Below, piece by piece: positions 23,584 to 32,146 of a DNA stretch of 32,146 nt (the stretch's first letter is position 1; each line of letters opens with the position of its first letter). The translations under genes were made by a program, and so were the position numbers. The notes under the pieces were generated by a model. It searched no databases. It saw only the letters and a list, made by a program, of their open reading frames with translations, and was not told where the DNA came from. Source of the stretch: Delftia tsuruhatensis NBRC 16741 (GTDB taxonomy: Bacteria > Pseudomonadota > Gammaproteobacteria > Burkholderiales > Burkholderiaceae_C); the NCBI RefSeq assembly GCF_001571325.1, contig NZ_BCTO01000015.1:1-32146 (forward strand), given 5' to 3'.

Positions 23584-23619
23584 ACGGGCGGCGGTCGGCG
23601 GGCAGCCGTCGGTGGGCCC

Positions 23620-24534
23620 CTACTCCAGCGTGAGCCGGCCCTGTGCGTCGGCCACCAGCAGCTCCACCAGCTCCTGGGCGAAGGACGGCAGGGCCTCCAG
23701 GCTGCGCACGCAGATCTGCATCTCGCGCACCGACCAGGCATCGGACAGCGGCACGATGGCGATGTCCATGGAATGCGCATGGCGGCTGGCGGCCGATTCG
23801 GGCAGCACGCCCACGCCCACGCCGGACTCGATCATGCGGCAGGCCGTCTCGAAGTTGCCCACCTGGATGCGCTGCTTGATGGGCCGGTGCAGCTGGTCGC
23901 TGGCCTGGCGCAGGAAGGCGTGGATGGCGCTGGATTCGTGCAGGCCCACATGGTCAAGGTCCAGCGTGTCGGCAAAGGCCATCTGCATCTCGCCATCAAG
24001 CGCATGGCCGCGCGGCACGACCAGCACCAGGCGGTCGCGGCGGTAGGGCAGGGTCTCCAGGTTCTCGGTGCGCACCAGGCCGGCGACGATGCCGATATCG
24101 GTCTGCCCCTCGGTCACGGCACGCACGATGTCGTGCGACAGGCGCTCGCGCAGGTCGATGTTCACGTCGGGATTGCGGCGCAGGTAGTGGCGCAGCACGG
24201 GCGGCAGGAACTCGCCCAGCGAGGTGGTGTTGGCAAACACCCGCACATGGCCCTTGATGCCGCGCACGTACTCCTGCATGTCGCCGCGCAGGTGCTCGAT
24301 CTGGCCCAGCACCATGCGCGCATGGGTGACGAAGGCCTGGCCCGGCGGCGTCAGCGTCACGCCCTGGCTGGTGCGGTACAGCAGCTTGGTGCCGATGCTC
24401 TCTTCCAGGTTCTTGATGCGCGTGCTGGCCGCCGGCAGGGAGATGAAGGAAAGTTCCGCGCCACGCGTCATGCTGTTGGCGTCGGCGATGTGCACCATGA
24501 GGCGCAGATCCACAAGATCGAAATGCATGGCCAT
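23620..24534 (-). CDS. LysR-family transcriptional regulator
   Basis: A 304-residue LysR-type regulator of normal length. The helix-turn-helix is at about residues 18-50 (SMTRGAELSFISLPAASTRI, then LEESIGTKLLYR), with the effector domain from about 90 (VRVFANTTSLGEFLPP). In-frame ATGs at 24534 and 24528 are both possible; MHFDLVDLRL from the second is the more usual beginning. No strong ribosome-binding site is seen. It is divergent from a CaiB/BaiF transferase gene, the usual arrangement for regulator and target, and convergent with the thioesterase operon. Confidence 0.9.
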   Translation of the reverse strand: MAMHFDLVDLRLMVHIADANSMTRGAELSFISLPAASTRIKNLEESIGTKLLYRTSQGVTLTPPGQAFVTHARMVLGQIEHLRGDMQEYVRGIKGHVRVFANTTSLGEFLPPVLRHYLRRNPDVNIDLRERLSHDIVRAVTEGQTDIGIVAGLVRTENLETLPYRRDRLVLVVPRGHALDGEMQMAFADTLDLDHVGLHESSAIHAFLRQASDQLHRPIKQRIQVGNFETACRMIESGVGVGVLPESAASRHAHSMDIAIVPLSDAWSVREMQICVRSLEALPSFAQELVELLVADAQGRLTLE

Positions 24535-24620
24535 CCGGCATTGTAGAAAGCCGCAGCGGCCCCGGCTGAGCCCTGCGCGTCAGTACAAACCGCAGTGCCG
24601 GCCGGGCGCGAACGCGCGCT

Positions 24621-24634
24621 TTCACAAATGCGAA
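24621..24634. promoter_or_regulatory. Candidate LysR box between regulator and CaiB-family gene
   Basis: TTCACAAATGCGAA is a near-palindrome (TTC-N8-GAA, inner CA/TG also symmetric) containing a T-N11-A core. It lies mid-way in the 160-bp divergent region between the LysR gene and the CoA-transferase. Its position and form fit autoregulation and target activation; the match is suggestive only. Confidence 0.45.
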
Positions 24635-24694
24635 GCCACGGCGGGCCGCCGCGCCGTAGCATGGCCCATCTGCCCGGGATAGCCGCCTCAGCCC

Positions 24695-25996
24695 ATGAAC
24701 CACACAGCAACCCCCTCCCCCAGCCCCATCAACAACGCGGCCACCCAGACCGCAGGAGCGCTGGGCCATCTGCGCGTGCTCGACCTCTCGCGCGTGCTGG
24801 CCGGCCCCTGGTGCACCCAGAACCTGGCCGACATGGGGGCCGACGTGATCAAGATCGAAAAACCCGGCGAGGGCGACGACACGCGCCACTGGGGCCCGCC
24901 CTTCTTTCCCGATGCGCAAGGCAATCCCTCGGACAACGCCGTGTACTTCGCGGCCTGCAACCGCAACAAGCGATCGGTCACCGTGGACATGGCCACGGCC
25001 GAGGGCCAGCGGCTGATCCGCGAGCTGGCCATGCAAAGCGACGTGGTGGTGGAGAACTTCAAGACCGGAGGCCTCAAGCGCTACGGCCTGGACTACGCCT
25101 CGCTGAGCGCGCTGAACCCGCGCCTCATCTATTGCTCGGTCACGGGCTTCGGCCAGACCGGGCCCTATGCGCCGCGCGCCGGCTACGACCTGCTGGTGCA
25201 GGCCATGAGCGGTCTCATGAGCATCACGGGCCGCGCCGACAGCGAGCCCGGCGGCGGCCCGCTGCGCGTGGGCGTGGCCGTGATCGACCTGTTCACGGGC
25301 ATGTATGCCACCACGGCCATCCTGGGCGCACTGGAGGCCCGCCACCGCACGGGACGCGGCCAGCACATCGACATGGCCCTGCTGGACGTGGCCATGGCCG
25401 TGCTGGCCAACCAGGGCGCGGGCTTCCTGAACACCGGCCATGTGCCGGGCCGCCAGGGCAACACCCACCCCAGCGTCGTGCCCTACCAGGACTTCCCCAC
25501 GGCCGACGGCCGCATGCTGCTGGCCATCGGCAACGACGGCCAGTTCGCGCGCTTTTGCGAGGCGGCCGGCACGGACTGGGCGAGCGACGAGCGCTTTGCC
25601 ACCAATGCCGGCCGCGTCATCCACCGCGACGCGCTGATCCCGCTGATGGCCGATCTCACGCGCGGCCGGCCCACGGCCGAATGGATCGCGCTGCTGGAGG
25701 ACAAGGCCGTGCCCTGCGGCCCCATCAACCACATCGGCCAGGCCTTCGACGATGCGCAGGTGCGTGCACGCGGCCTGCGCGTGGAGCAGGAACGCTACCC
25801 GGGCGCCACGCCGCCTGCCGGCGAGACCATCAACCGCGTGGTGACCACGGCCAGCCCGCTGCGCCTGTCGGACACGCCCACCACGCTGCGCCATGCGCCG
25901 CCGGCCCTGGGCCAGCACACGGACGAGGTGCTGCGCCAGCGCCTGGGCCTGGATGCACAGCAGCTGCAGGCCTTGCGCGACCAGGGCGTGGTCTGA
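24695..25996 (+). CDS. CaiB/BaiF family CoA-transferase
   Basis: A 433-residue class III CoA-transferase. Family features are VLDLSRVLAGPWCTQNLADMG near residue 28, GADVIKIEKPGEGDDTRHWGPPF, CNRNKRSVTVDM, VTGFGQTGPYAPRAGYD and GRGQHIDMALLD. Asp198 in VIDLFTGM aligns with the catalytic Asp. This form is common among succinyl-CoA- or formyl-CoA-dependent enzymes; the acid is unknown. It is apparently monocistronic, divergent from LysR, followed by a 651-bp non-coding stretch. It is clearly distinct from the other CaiB-family protein in the window at 7895-6672. Confidence 0.92.
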   Translation: MNHTATPSPSPINNAATQTAGALGHLRVLDLSRVLAGPWCTQNLADMGADVIKIEKPGEGDDTRHWGPPFFPDAQGNPSDNAVYFAACNRNKRSVTVDMATAEGQRLIRELAMQSDVVVENFKTGGLKRYGLDYASLSALNPRLIYCSVTGFGQTGPYAPRAGYDLLVQAMSGLMSITGRADSEPGGGPLRVGVAVIDLFTGMYATTAILGALEARHRTGRGQHIDMALLDVAMAVLANQGAGFLNTGHVPGRQGNTHPSVVPYQDFPTADGRMLLAIGNDGQFARFCEAAGTDWASDERFATNAGRVIHRDALIPLMADLTRGRPTAEWIALLEDKAVPCGPINHIGQAFDDAQVRARGLRVEQERYPGATPPAGETINRVVTTASPLRLSDTPTTLRHAPPALGQHTDEVLRQRLGLDAQQLQALRDQGVV

Positions 25997-26647
25997 ACGA
26001 CCAGGCACCTGGCACACGCTGTCACGCGGCTGTCCTGACGTCCTGAAGGCTGGGGGCCGGCCCGTCGCACCGGCGCACATGACGGCACAAATGACGGAGC
26101 GAAAGCCGGTGCGAAGACGGTGCGGACGGCCGTGTCGCGCGCCCGCAAACCGCTTTTAGGACACGTCCTATCGAAAATCAGATAGGAAGCATTCTCATCA
26201 TCTGGCGGTGCGGAAATAATCCCCACCACAGATGCACATAGCCAATTCTTTCCTGTCCGAAATCCCTAGGACACCCATCCGCAGCACCTGGGCGCAGAAG
26301 GCGGCAGCCGCCGCCAAGCACCGGGCCGCAGCTGGCGTCCGGGCGCCAAAAGGTGTAGGCGGACGGCTCGGCATCTTCCGCATCCACCGCCCCTGCCCTG
26401 CATCAGGCCAGCGCATGGCCAGCCGCAGTCCTGCCGCCCTGGAAGGGCCTGCGCCATGAGACCCCGCATCAAGGGCCGCATCTGCCGGACCTCGGGCTGG
26501 TTCCCCCCCTGAGCGCACGCGCCGGCCCTCGTCATTGCCTTCGTTGATCCCTTTCCACCTTGCTCTGCACCGCAGGCCAGGTGTGCCCTGCTGCACGCCT
26601 TTTTTTGCTCCCTTGCCGTTCAAGGGATACGACTTCAGAACTTCGCC
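25997..26647. other. Long intergenic region with repeated GGACA/TGTCC elements
   Basis: This 651-bp gap has no recognisable gene; short open frames in it have Arg/Pro/Ala-rich shadow composition. From 26151 to about 26280 the DNA is less GC-rich and holds the symmetric elements listed separately. The part nearer the chemoreceptor (about 26500-26640) has T-rich tracts and probably includes its promoter, but no sigma-28-type motif was recognised. Confidence 0.6.
26157..26274. promoter_or_regulatory. Cluster of inverted and direct repeats (TAGGACAC, CCTATC/GATAGG)
   Basis: TAGGACAC occurs at 26157-26164 and again at 26267-26274, 110 bp apart. The first copy is part of AGGAC-AC-GTCCT (26158-26169), which overlaps CCTATC-N8-GATAGG (26167-26186). 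The second is part of TGTCC-N10-GGACA (26254-26273). Paired sites near a whole number of helical turns apart suggest a regulator that could loop the DNA; this is inference. Confidence 0.45.
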
Positions 26648-28300
26648 ATGCAAGCCTTTCGCAACCTCAAGATCTCCTCCAAGCTGCTGCTGGCCTTCCT
26701 GGCCGTGCTGGCGCTGACCACCTTCGTGGGCCTGTATGCCGTGATGCGGCTCAGCCAGATCAACCAGGCGTCCGTCGACATCGCCACACGCTGGATGCCC
26801 TCGTCGCGCATGCTGCTCACCATCCGCGCCACCACGGCGCGCTACCGCGCCAACGAGCTTCAGTACCTGATCTCCACCAGCGACCAGGATATCAAGGCCT
26901 TCGACGCCATCATGAGCGACCTGTGGAGCAAGATCCAGACGAACTACGACAACTACGCCAGCTTCATCCAAACCGAGCAGGAAAGGGCGTCCTACGACGA
27001 GCTGGGCCGGCTGCGCAGCGCATATGCCAGGGAGCACGCCATGATCATGACCCTGGCACGCAACGGCCGAAAGGACGAAGCCTTGGTGCTGGCGCAGGGT
27101 GAATCGCTGGAGCTGAGCCGGCGCCTGTACGACCAGATCGACCGCATGGTGCAGATCGACCACGATGCCGGCCAGGAGGCCAACAGGCACGCCAATGATC
27201 TGTACCGCAGCGCGCGCGCCTGGGTGGTGGGGCTGCTGGCCGCCAGCATCGCGCTGGGACTGGCGCTGGCGCTGGCGCTGGCGCGCATCGTGGCGCGGCC
27301 GCTGATCGAGGCCGTGGGCGTGGCCCAGGCCGTGGCCGAAGGCGACCTGACGCGCCGCATCCAGGCCACTACCACCGACGAAACAGGCCAGCTGCTGCAC
27401 GCGCTGCACCGCATGGACCAGAGCCTCATCCACATCGTCAGGCAGGTGCGCAACGGCACGGACTCGATCGCCACGGCCTCCAGCCAGATCGCCTCGGGCA
27501 ACAACGACCTGTCGCTGCGCACCGAGCACCAGGCCAGCTCTTTGCAGGAGACGGCCGCCTCCATGGAGCAGCTCACCGTTACCGTGCGCCAGAACACCGA
27601 CAACGCGCGCCAGGCCAACCAGCTGGCAGCCTCGGCCTCGACCGTCGCCCAGCAAGGCGGCGAGGTGGTGTCCCAGGTTGTGGACACCATGGACGCCATC
27701 CATGCCTCCTCGCGCAAGATCGCCGACATCATCGGCGTGATCGACGCCATCGCCTTCCAGACCAACATCCTCGCGCTCAACGCCGCCGTCGAGGCGGCGC
27801 GCGCGGGCGAGCAGGGCCGGGGCTTTGCCGTGGTGGCGGCCGAGGTGCGCGCACTGGCGCGGCGCTGCGCCGATGCAGCCAAGGAGATCAAGCTCCTCAT
27901 CGAGGACTCCAACGGCAAGGTCAGCACCGGATCGGCCCTGGTGGCGCAGGCCGGCCAGACCATGCAGAACATCGTCAGCAGCGTGCGCAACGTGACCGAC
28001 ATCATGGGAGAGATCACCGCTGCCAGCGTGGAGCAGACGGCGGGCCTGGAGCAGATCAACCAGGCCATCTCCCAGATGGACCAGGTCACCCAGCAGAACG
28101 CGGCCCTGGTCGAGCAAGCCGCCGCAGCAGCACAGTCCCTGCAGGAACAGGCCTACGGCCTGCAGCAGGCCGTGAGCGTCTTCAAGCTGGAGCGCGGCAT
28201 GGAACTCACCGCCCTGCCCGCCACCCCTCAGCCCATGCCGGCTCCAGGCCCGGCCAGGATCACCAGCGCAGCCCAGTCAGGCCGCTGGGAAGCGCATTGA
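26648..28300 (+). CDS. Methyl-accepting chemotaxis protein
   Basis: A 550-residue transmembrane chemoreceptor. A first membrane helix is at about residues 12-33. A periplasmic four-helix-bundle sensor follows at about 34-190 (4HB type, several Tyr and Met). The second helix is at about 191-213, followed by HAMP to about 265 and a long cytoplasmic signalling coiled coil. The conserved hairpin tip starts at Phe370 ([20 protein letters not shown], then [17 protein letters not shown]). Glu/Gln-rich methylation helices flank it. There is no C-terminal pentapeptide for CheR/CheB docking. The protein signals to CheA/CheW. The ligand is unknown. Its TGA is directly adjacent to the stop of the convergent porin gene. 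Confidence 0.95.
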   Translation: MQAFRNLKISSKLLLAFLAVLALTTFVGLYAVMRLSQINQASVDIATRWMPSSRMLLTIRATTARYRANELQYLISTSDQDIKAFDAIMSDLWSKIQTNYDNYASFIQTEQERASYDELGRLRSAYAREHAMIMTLARNGRKDEALVLAQGESLELSRRLYDQIDRMVQIDHDAGQEANRHANDLYRSARAWVVGLLAASIALGLALALALARIVARPLIEAVGVAQAVAEGDLTRRIQATTTDETGQLLHALHRMDQSLIHIVRQVRNGTDSIATASSQIASGNNDLSLRTEHQASSLQETAASMEQLTVTVRQNTDNARQANQLAASASTVAQQGGEVVSQVVDTMDAIHASSRKIADIIGVIDAIAFQTNILALNAAVEAARAGEQGRGFAVVAAEVRALARRCADAAKEIKLLIEDSNGKVSTGSALVAQAGQTMQNIVSSVRNVTDIMGEITAASVEQTAGLEQINQAISQMDQVTQQNAALVEQAAAAAQSLQEQAYGLQQAVSVFKLERGMELTALPATPQPMPAPGPARITSAAQSGRWEAH

Positions 28301-29299
28301 TCAGAACGAATGGGCCATGCCCACGCCGAAGGCCGTGCGCGAGCTCTGGTTCTCGTAGCGCTGGTGTCCCAGGCTGGTGTAGAGCATGGTGCGCTTGGAC
28401 AGCGCGTACTCGGCGCCCAGCGACAGCATGTTGTTGGTGTCTCGGTCCAGGCGCTGGCGCGCATAGCTGGCCTTGAGCGTGGTCGCGCCCATGCCGTAGG
28501 TGGCGCCCAGCGACACCATGCGCGACTTGTCGGGCCCCGTGCCGGGCGTGCCCGACTTGCTGCGGTCATAGGCCAGCATCACCGCTGCCGTGCCGATGCG
28601 GTACTTGCCGCCCATGTACAGGTCGGTGTCGCCGCTGCCGTTGCGCTCGTGCGCCACCATGGCCGCCACCGCGCCCTGGTCGTAGTTGACCGATACCGAG
28701 CGCGCACGGCCCTGGCGGCCGGGCGCCTGGGTGCGTTCGGGCGAGGCGCTCAGGTGCAGGGAAAAGCCGCCGAACTTGGGCGAGTCGTAGAACACGCCGT
28801 TGGACATGCGGCCGTATTCGGGCGAGCCGTTGTTGCTGGCGCGGTCGGTGGGCGTCAGGTAGTGGGCCATGTGCCAGGCCGGCGAGGCGATGCGGTTGAA
28901 GTTGCCCCAGGGATCGAACTGCCATTCCTGGCTCCACATGGCGCTGAGCGCGCGGCCCAGGCGCAGGTGGCCCCAGTTGCCCTGCAGGCCCACGGTGGAC
29001 TCGTCATGCCAGAAGGGCTTCTTCGGATAGTCCTCGGTCAGGCCCGTGTCCAGGTCGAAGCGCGTGCTCAGGCGGAAGGTGGCCTTCAGGCCGCCGCCCA
29101 GGTCTTCGAAGCCGGCAATGGCCAGGTTGCTGCGCTGAATCGTTCCCAGCTTGCTGGTCTTGTCGAAATCCCGGAACACACCCGCGTCCAGATAGCCACT
29201 GATGGTGACGTTGGAGCCGGCGCCAGATGACTGGGCGGCCACCGGCAGGGCGGCAGCGATGGCGAGAGAGGCAAGGGTCAAGCGGGAGGTACAACGCAT
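28301..29299 (-). CDS. Gram-negative general porin
   Basis: A 332-residue outer-membrane beta-barrel porin of the betaproteobacterial (Neisseria/Bordetella-like) type. It has a Sec signal at residues 1-23 (cleavage near VAA-Q), then NVTISGYLDAGVFRDF as first strand. FEDLGGGLKATFRLSTRF, the GHLRLGRA segment and alternating aromatic strands follow, ending in the Phe-terminated GVGMAHSF recognised by the Bam machinery. The start at 29299 is chosen from the signal peptide; AGGAA lies about 11 nt upstream. It allows diffusion of small hydrophilic solutes, relevant to the many periplasmic receptors in this window. Solute preference is unknown. Confidence 0.92.
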   Translation of the reverse strand: MRCTSRLTLASLAIAAALPVAAQSSGAGSNVTISGYLDAGVFRDFDKTSKLGTIQRSNLAIAGFEDLGGGLKATFRLSTRFDLDTGLTEDYPKKPFWHDESTVGLQGNWGHLRLGRALSAMWSQEWQFDPWGNFNRIASPAWHMAHYLTPTDRASNNGSPEYGRMSNGVFYDSPKFGGFSLHLSASPERTQAPGRQGRARSVSVNYDQGAVAAMVAHERNGSGDTDLYMGGKYRIGTAAVMLAYDRSKSGTPGTGPDKSRMVSLGATYGMGATTLKASYARQRLDRDTNNMLSLGAEYALSKRTMLYTSLGHQRYENQSSRTAFGVGMAHSF

Positions 29300-29597
29300 C
29301 CTGAACGGGTTCCTGAAATGAAAGATGGCACAACACCGGCGCGGCCCGGGGGCATGCGCGAACGGCGACGGGGGCTGCCACAACCGGGGTGGCTGGAAAG
29401 GTGCGCGGCGGGCTGGTGGCCAGCCGCGACTTGAAGGCAGCCAGGATGCAGATCGCAGCATGATCGCTGCACATTCGTCAAACATCCCGGCCAAAGACGT
29501 CAACCGCGCAGGTGGCGGGCAACAGGCGGCATTATGAAAGCAGGGGCCGGCGATGACCACGCCACCGTCAGGCCCGGTCAGTTTCGCAAGGCCGGTC
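29300..29597. other. Porin upstream region
   Basis: This 298-bp gap holds no convincing gene. It must carry the porin promoter on the minus strand, where TTGACG elements occur (complement of about 29495-29507 and 29474-29479) without good -10 partners. An inverted repeat GCAGC-N6-GCTGC (29455-29470) overlaps a GATC-rich segment and could be an operator or leader hairpin. Confidence 0.45.
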
Positions 29598-30920
29598 TCA
29601 GCGGCTGCGCTCGGTGCGCGACACGTCCCAGAGCCGGTTCATCTCGCTGCAAAAGGGCTGGGCACAGGGAGCGCGGCCCTCGTACTGGCAGCCTTCGGTG
29701 GTACAGAAATGCGACTGGTGCTCGAAGGCCCGGCGCTCGCGCGGCAGGGCGCCCGAAGCCTGGGCCGCCGCCATGTGCAGCCAGGGATCGTTGCGCTGCT
29801 GCAGCATCTGCTGCACCTCCTGCGCGAACGCGGGCGACAGCGACGCCACCGAGGCCAGCCCGGCCGGCGATGCCATGGCGCCACCGGGCTGGCGCAGCGG
29901 CTGCAGCTCCAGCAGCAGCAGGGCGCTGGTGCGCAGCGCATCGGCGCCACGCGGCTGCACCACCACGGCCACCGGCCCCGAGGCCAGCGATTGCAGCGAT
30001 GCATCCAGCGGCAGGCGCAGGCCCGGCTCCGTGGCCTGCGCGCCCGCCAAGGGCAGCGCAGCGCCCGCAGGCAGGGCCGCCGCCGTGAAAGGGGCCGCAC
30101 CCGGCGCGCAAGCCGATGCGGCCGCCAGCGCCATGGCCGCGCCCTGCGCCTGGGCCCAGGCCTGGGGCACCTGCAGGCTCAGCGTGAAGCCGCGCTCGCC
30201 CTGCGGCGTCAGCAACGTGCCCTGCTGCACCCACCAGCTTTGCAGGGCGGGCAGGGTCTGTGTGGCCCCCCCGGCAGCGCCGCCTGCAATGCCCCCTGCT
30301 GGGCGCGCCCCGGCCTGCGGCGCCAGCCCGGATCCGGCCAGCAGCGCATCCATCACCTTGCCCTTGGCAGCCGCCACGGCCAGCGTCACTGCGGCAGCGG
30401 CGGGCGGCATGGAGGCCGCAGGCGTTGTCGATGCAGACGGGATGGGCGGTCCGGCCTGGGCCGATGGAGCGCTCCGGGGATCCTGCCCGCCAGGCGCCGT
30501 CGTGCCTGCCGCCAGCGCCTGGAGCAATGCCGCCGAGCCCGGCTGGGCCGCCAGCAATTGCAGGGCCTGGCCCTGCTGGGTGCCCACCTGGGCCAGCAGG
30601 GCCTGCAACAGCCGGCCCAGCGCCTCGGACACGCCGCTGGCCGGCCACTGCGGCGCAGGCGCGCCGGGGCTGGCCTGCACCTGGCGCGCCAGCTGGGCCA
30701 CCAATTGCTCGAAGGCCTGCAGGCGCAGGCTTTGCAGCATCTCGGGCGACCAGCGCACGGCCGTGGCCGCTGGCGGCGTGACGGGAACGGAGGGTGAGGC
30801 GGATGACGCGGGTGAAGCCGGCGCCACCGGCGCACCAGCGGCCGGGCCGGGCACAGGCGCCGCCACGGGCTGCGGCAGCCCTGCGGCTGGGGACGGAACG
30901 GGCGGCAGCGGCGAACTCAT
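29598..30920 (-). CDS. Ala/Pro/Gln-rich protein with C-terminal four-Cys cluster
   Basis: A 440-residue protein of unknown function. Residues 1-50 are Pro/Ala/Val low complexity. About 55-115 is a helical segment (SLRLQAFEQLVAQLARQVQA). A second low-complexity stretch follows, then a more ordered part from about 235 (WWVQQGTLLTPQGERGFTLS). The C-terminus has Cys406, Cys411, Cys419 and Cys424 (C-x4-C-x7-C-x4-C, with QYEGRAPCAQPFCSEMN), a possible metal site. The composition recalls FliK hook-length proteins, but the FliK core was not recognised. There is no signal peptide. GGAG about 8 nt before the ATG and a 22-nt gap from the metH-module stop suggest one operon. Confidence 0.7.
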   Translation of the reverse strand: MSSPLPPVPSPAAGLPQPVAAPVPGPAAGAPVAPASPASSASPSVPVTPPAATAVRWSPEMLQSLRLQAFEQLVAQLARQVQASPGAPAPQWPASGVSEALGRLLQALLAQVGTQQGQALQLLAAQPGSAALLQALAAGTTAPGGQDPRSAPSAQAGPPIPSASTTPAASMPPAAAAVTLAVAAAKGKVMDALLAGSGLAPQAGARPAGGIAGGAAGGATQTLPALQSWWVQQGTLLTPQGERGFTLSLQVPQAWAQAQGAAMALAAASACAPGAAPFTAAALPAGAALPLAGAQATEPGLRLPLDASLQSLASGPVAVVVQPRGADALRTSALLLLELQPLRQPGGAMASPAGLASVASLSPAFAQEVQQMLQQRNDPWLHMAAAQASGALPRERRAFEHQSHFCTTEGCQYEGRAPCAQPFCSEMNRLWDVSRTERSR

Positions 30921-30942
30921 GTCAGAGGCTCCGCCCGCGCGA

Positions 30943-32007
<1,065 letters not shown>

Positions 32008-32077
32008 GGGCAGCGATTGTAGGAATTCCGGGGCGGCCGTGCCGGGCACGAGGATTCCCCCAGAAAAACGGCCTGCG

Positions 32078-32115
32078 CCCCAAACAAAAGGCGCGACCTA
32101 TGAAACTAGCGCGCC
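32078..32115 (-). terminator. Candidate intrinsic terminator or attenuator upstream of metH module
   Basis: Read on the minus strand, GGCGCG (32115-32110) and CGCGCC (32095-32090) form a GC stem around a 14-nt loop in which CTA and TAG can also pair. TTTTGTTT follows immediately. It lies about 70 nt before the metH-module start. It could end transcription of an upstream minus-strand gene outside the window, or act as a leader attenuator. Confidence 0.6.
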
Positions 32116-32146
32116 CCCACGCCAGAGACACCGAGGAAGGGCCTAT

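Noticed and set aside
26232..26459. 75-codon open frame in the gap before the chemoreceptor
   Set aside because: No ribosome-binding site, Arg/Pro/Ala-rich composition and no family resemblance.

Overview
The window is about 32 kb of very GC-rich chromosomal DNA. Its gene content is typical of an aerobic, metabolically versatile betaproteobacterium, most likely Comamonadaceae (Delftia, Comamonas or Acidovorax relatives). The evidence is four orphan Bug-type (TctC) periplasmic receptors, several CoA-ester catabolic operons each next to a LysR regulator or a CoA-transferase, a short Phe-terminated porin, and a stand-alone homocysteine-methyltransferase module in place of full-length MetH. The family assignment is inference from gene content; there is no rRNA or other phylogenetic marker here.

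Layout. (1) 78-4604 (+): MaoC-type hydratase, PaaG-like crotonase, CoA-transferase-fold protein and thiolase, a beta-oxidation-like operon. It ends with a compositionally odd, apparently truncated ParD-like antitoxin gene that has no toxin. (2) 4616-7895 (-): a CaiB/BaiF CoA-transferase, a medium-chain quinone-type reductase and a Bug receptor, linked by ATGA overlaps. They face a divergent LysR gene (8028-9026, +), which is followed by a second Bug receptor and an acyl-CoA ligase (9183-11704). (3) 12043-14627 (+): a Bug receptor, an 86-residue protein resembling the GatC/AtzG-type small subunit, and an amidase-signature hydrolase. The three genes overlap and sit behind an AT-rich leader with an inverted repeat. 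(4) 19981-14696 (-): formamidase fmdA, zinc-ribbon fmdB, a Bug receptor, a LivK-type receptor and a zinc alcohol dehydrogenase, with strong stem-loops in the gaps. (5) 20348-23583 (+): a DUF35 zinc-ribbon/OB-fold protein, a thiolase-fold protein lacking the nucleophilic Cys, an acyl-CoA dehydrogenase and a PaaI-type thioesterase. (6) A LysR gene (24534-23620, -) divergent from a second CaiB/BaiF transferase (24695-25996, +). (7) A 650-bp non-coding stretch with repeated GGACA/TGTCC elements, then a chemoreceptor (26648-28300, +) whose stop codon abuts that of a convergent porin (28301-29299, -). (8) An Ala/Pro/Gln-rich protein with a C-terminal four-Cys cluster, downstream of the MetH homocysteine module (32007-29598, -).

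How the genes fit together. Most of the window looks like capture of small organic acids or amides through periplasmic receptors, hydrolysis of amides (formamidase, amidase) and activation and breakdown of acids as CoA esters (CoA-transferases, ligase, dehydrogenase, hydratases, thiolases). Transport permeases are absent, so the receptors must use membrane components encoded elsewhere. The candidates most worth following up are the receptor/small-subunit/amidase cassette, the DUF35/Cys-less thiolase pair, and the CoA-transferase homologue with Gly where the catalytic Glu is expected.
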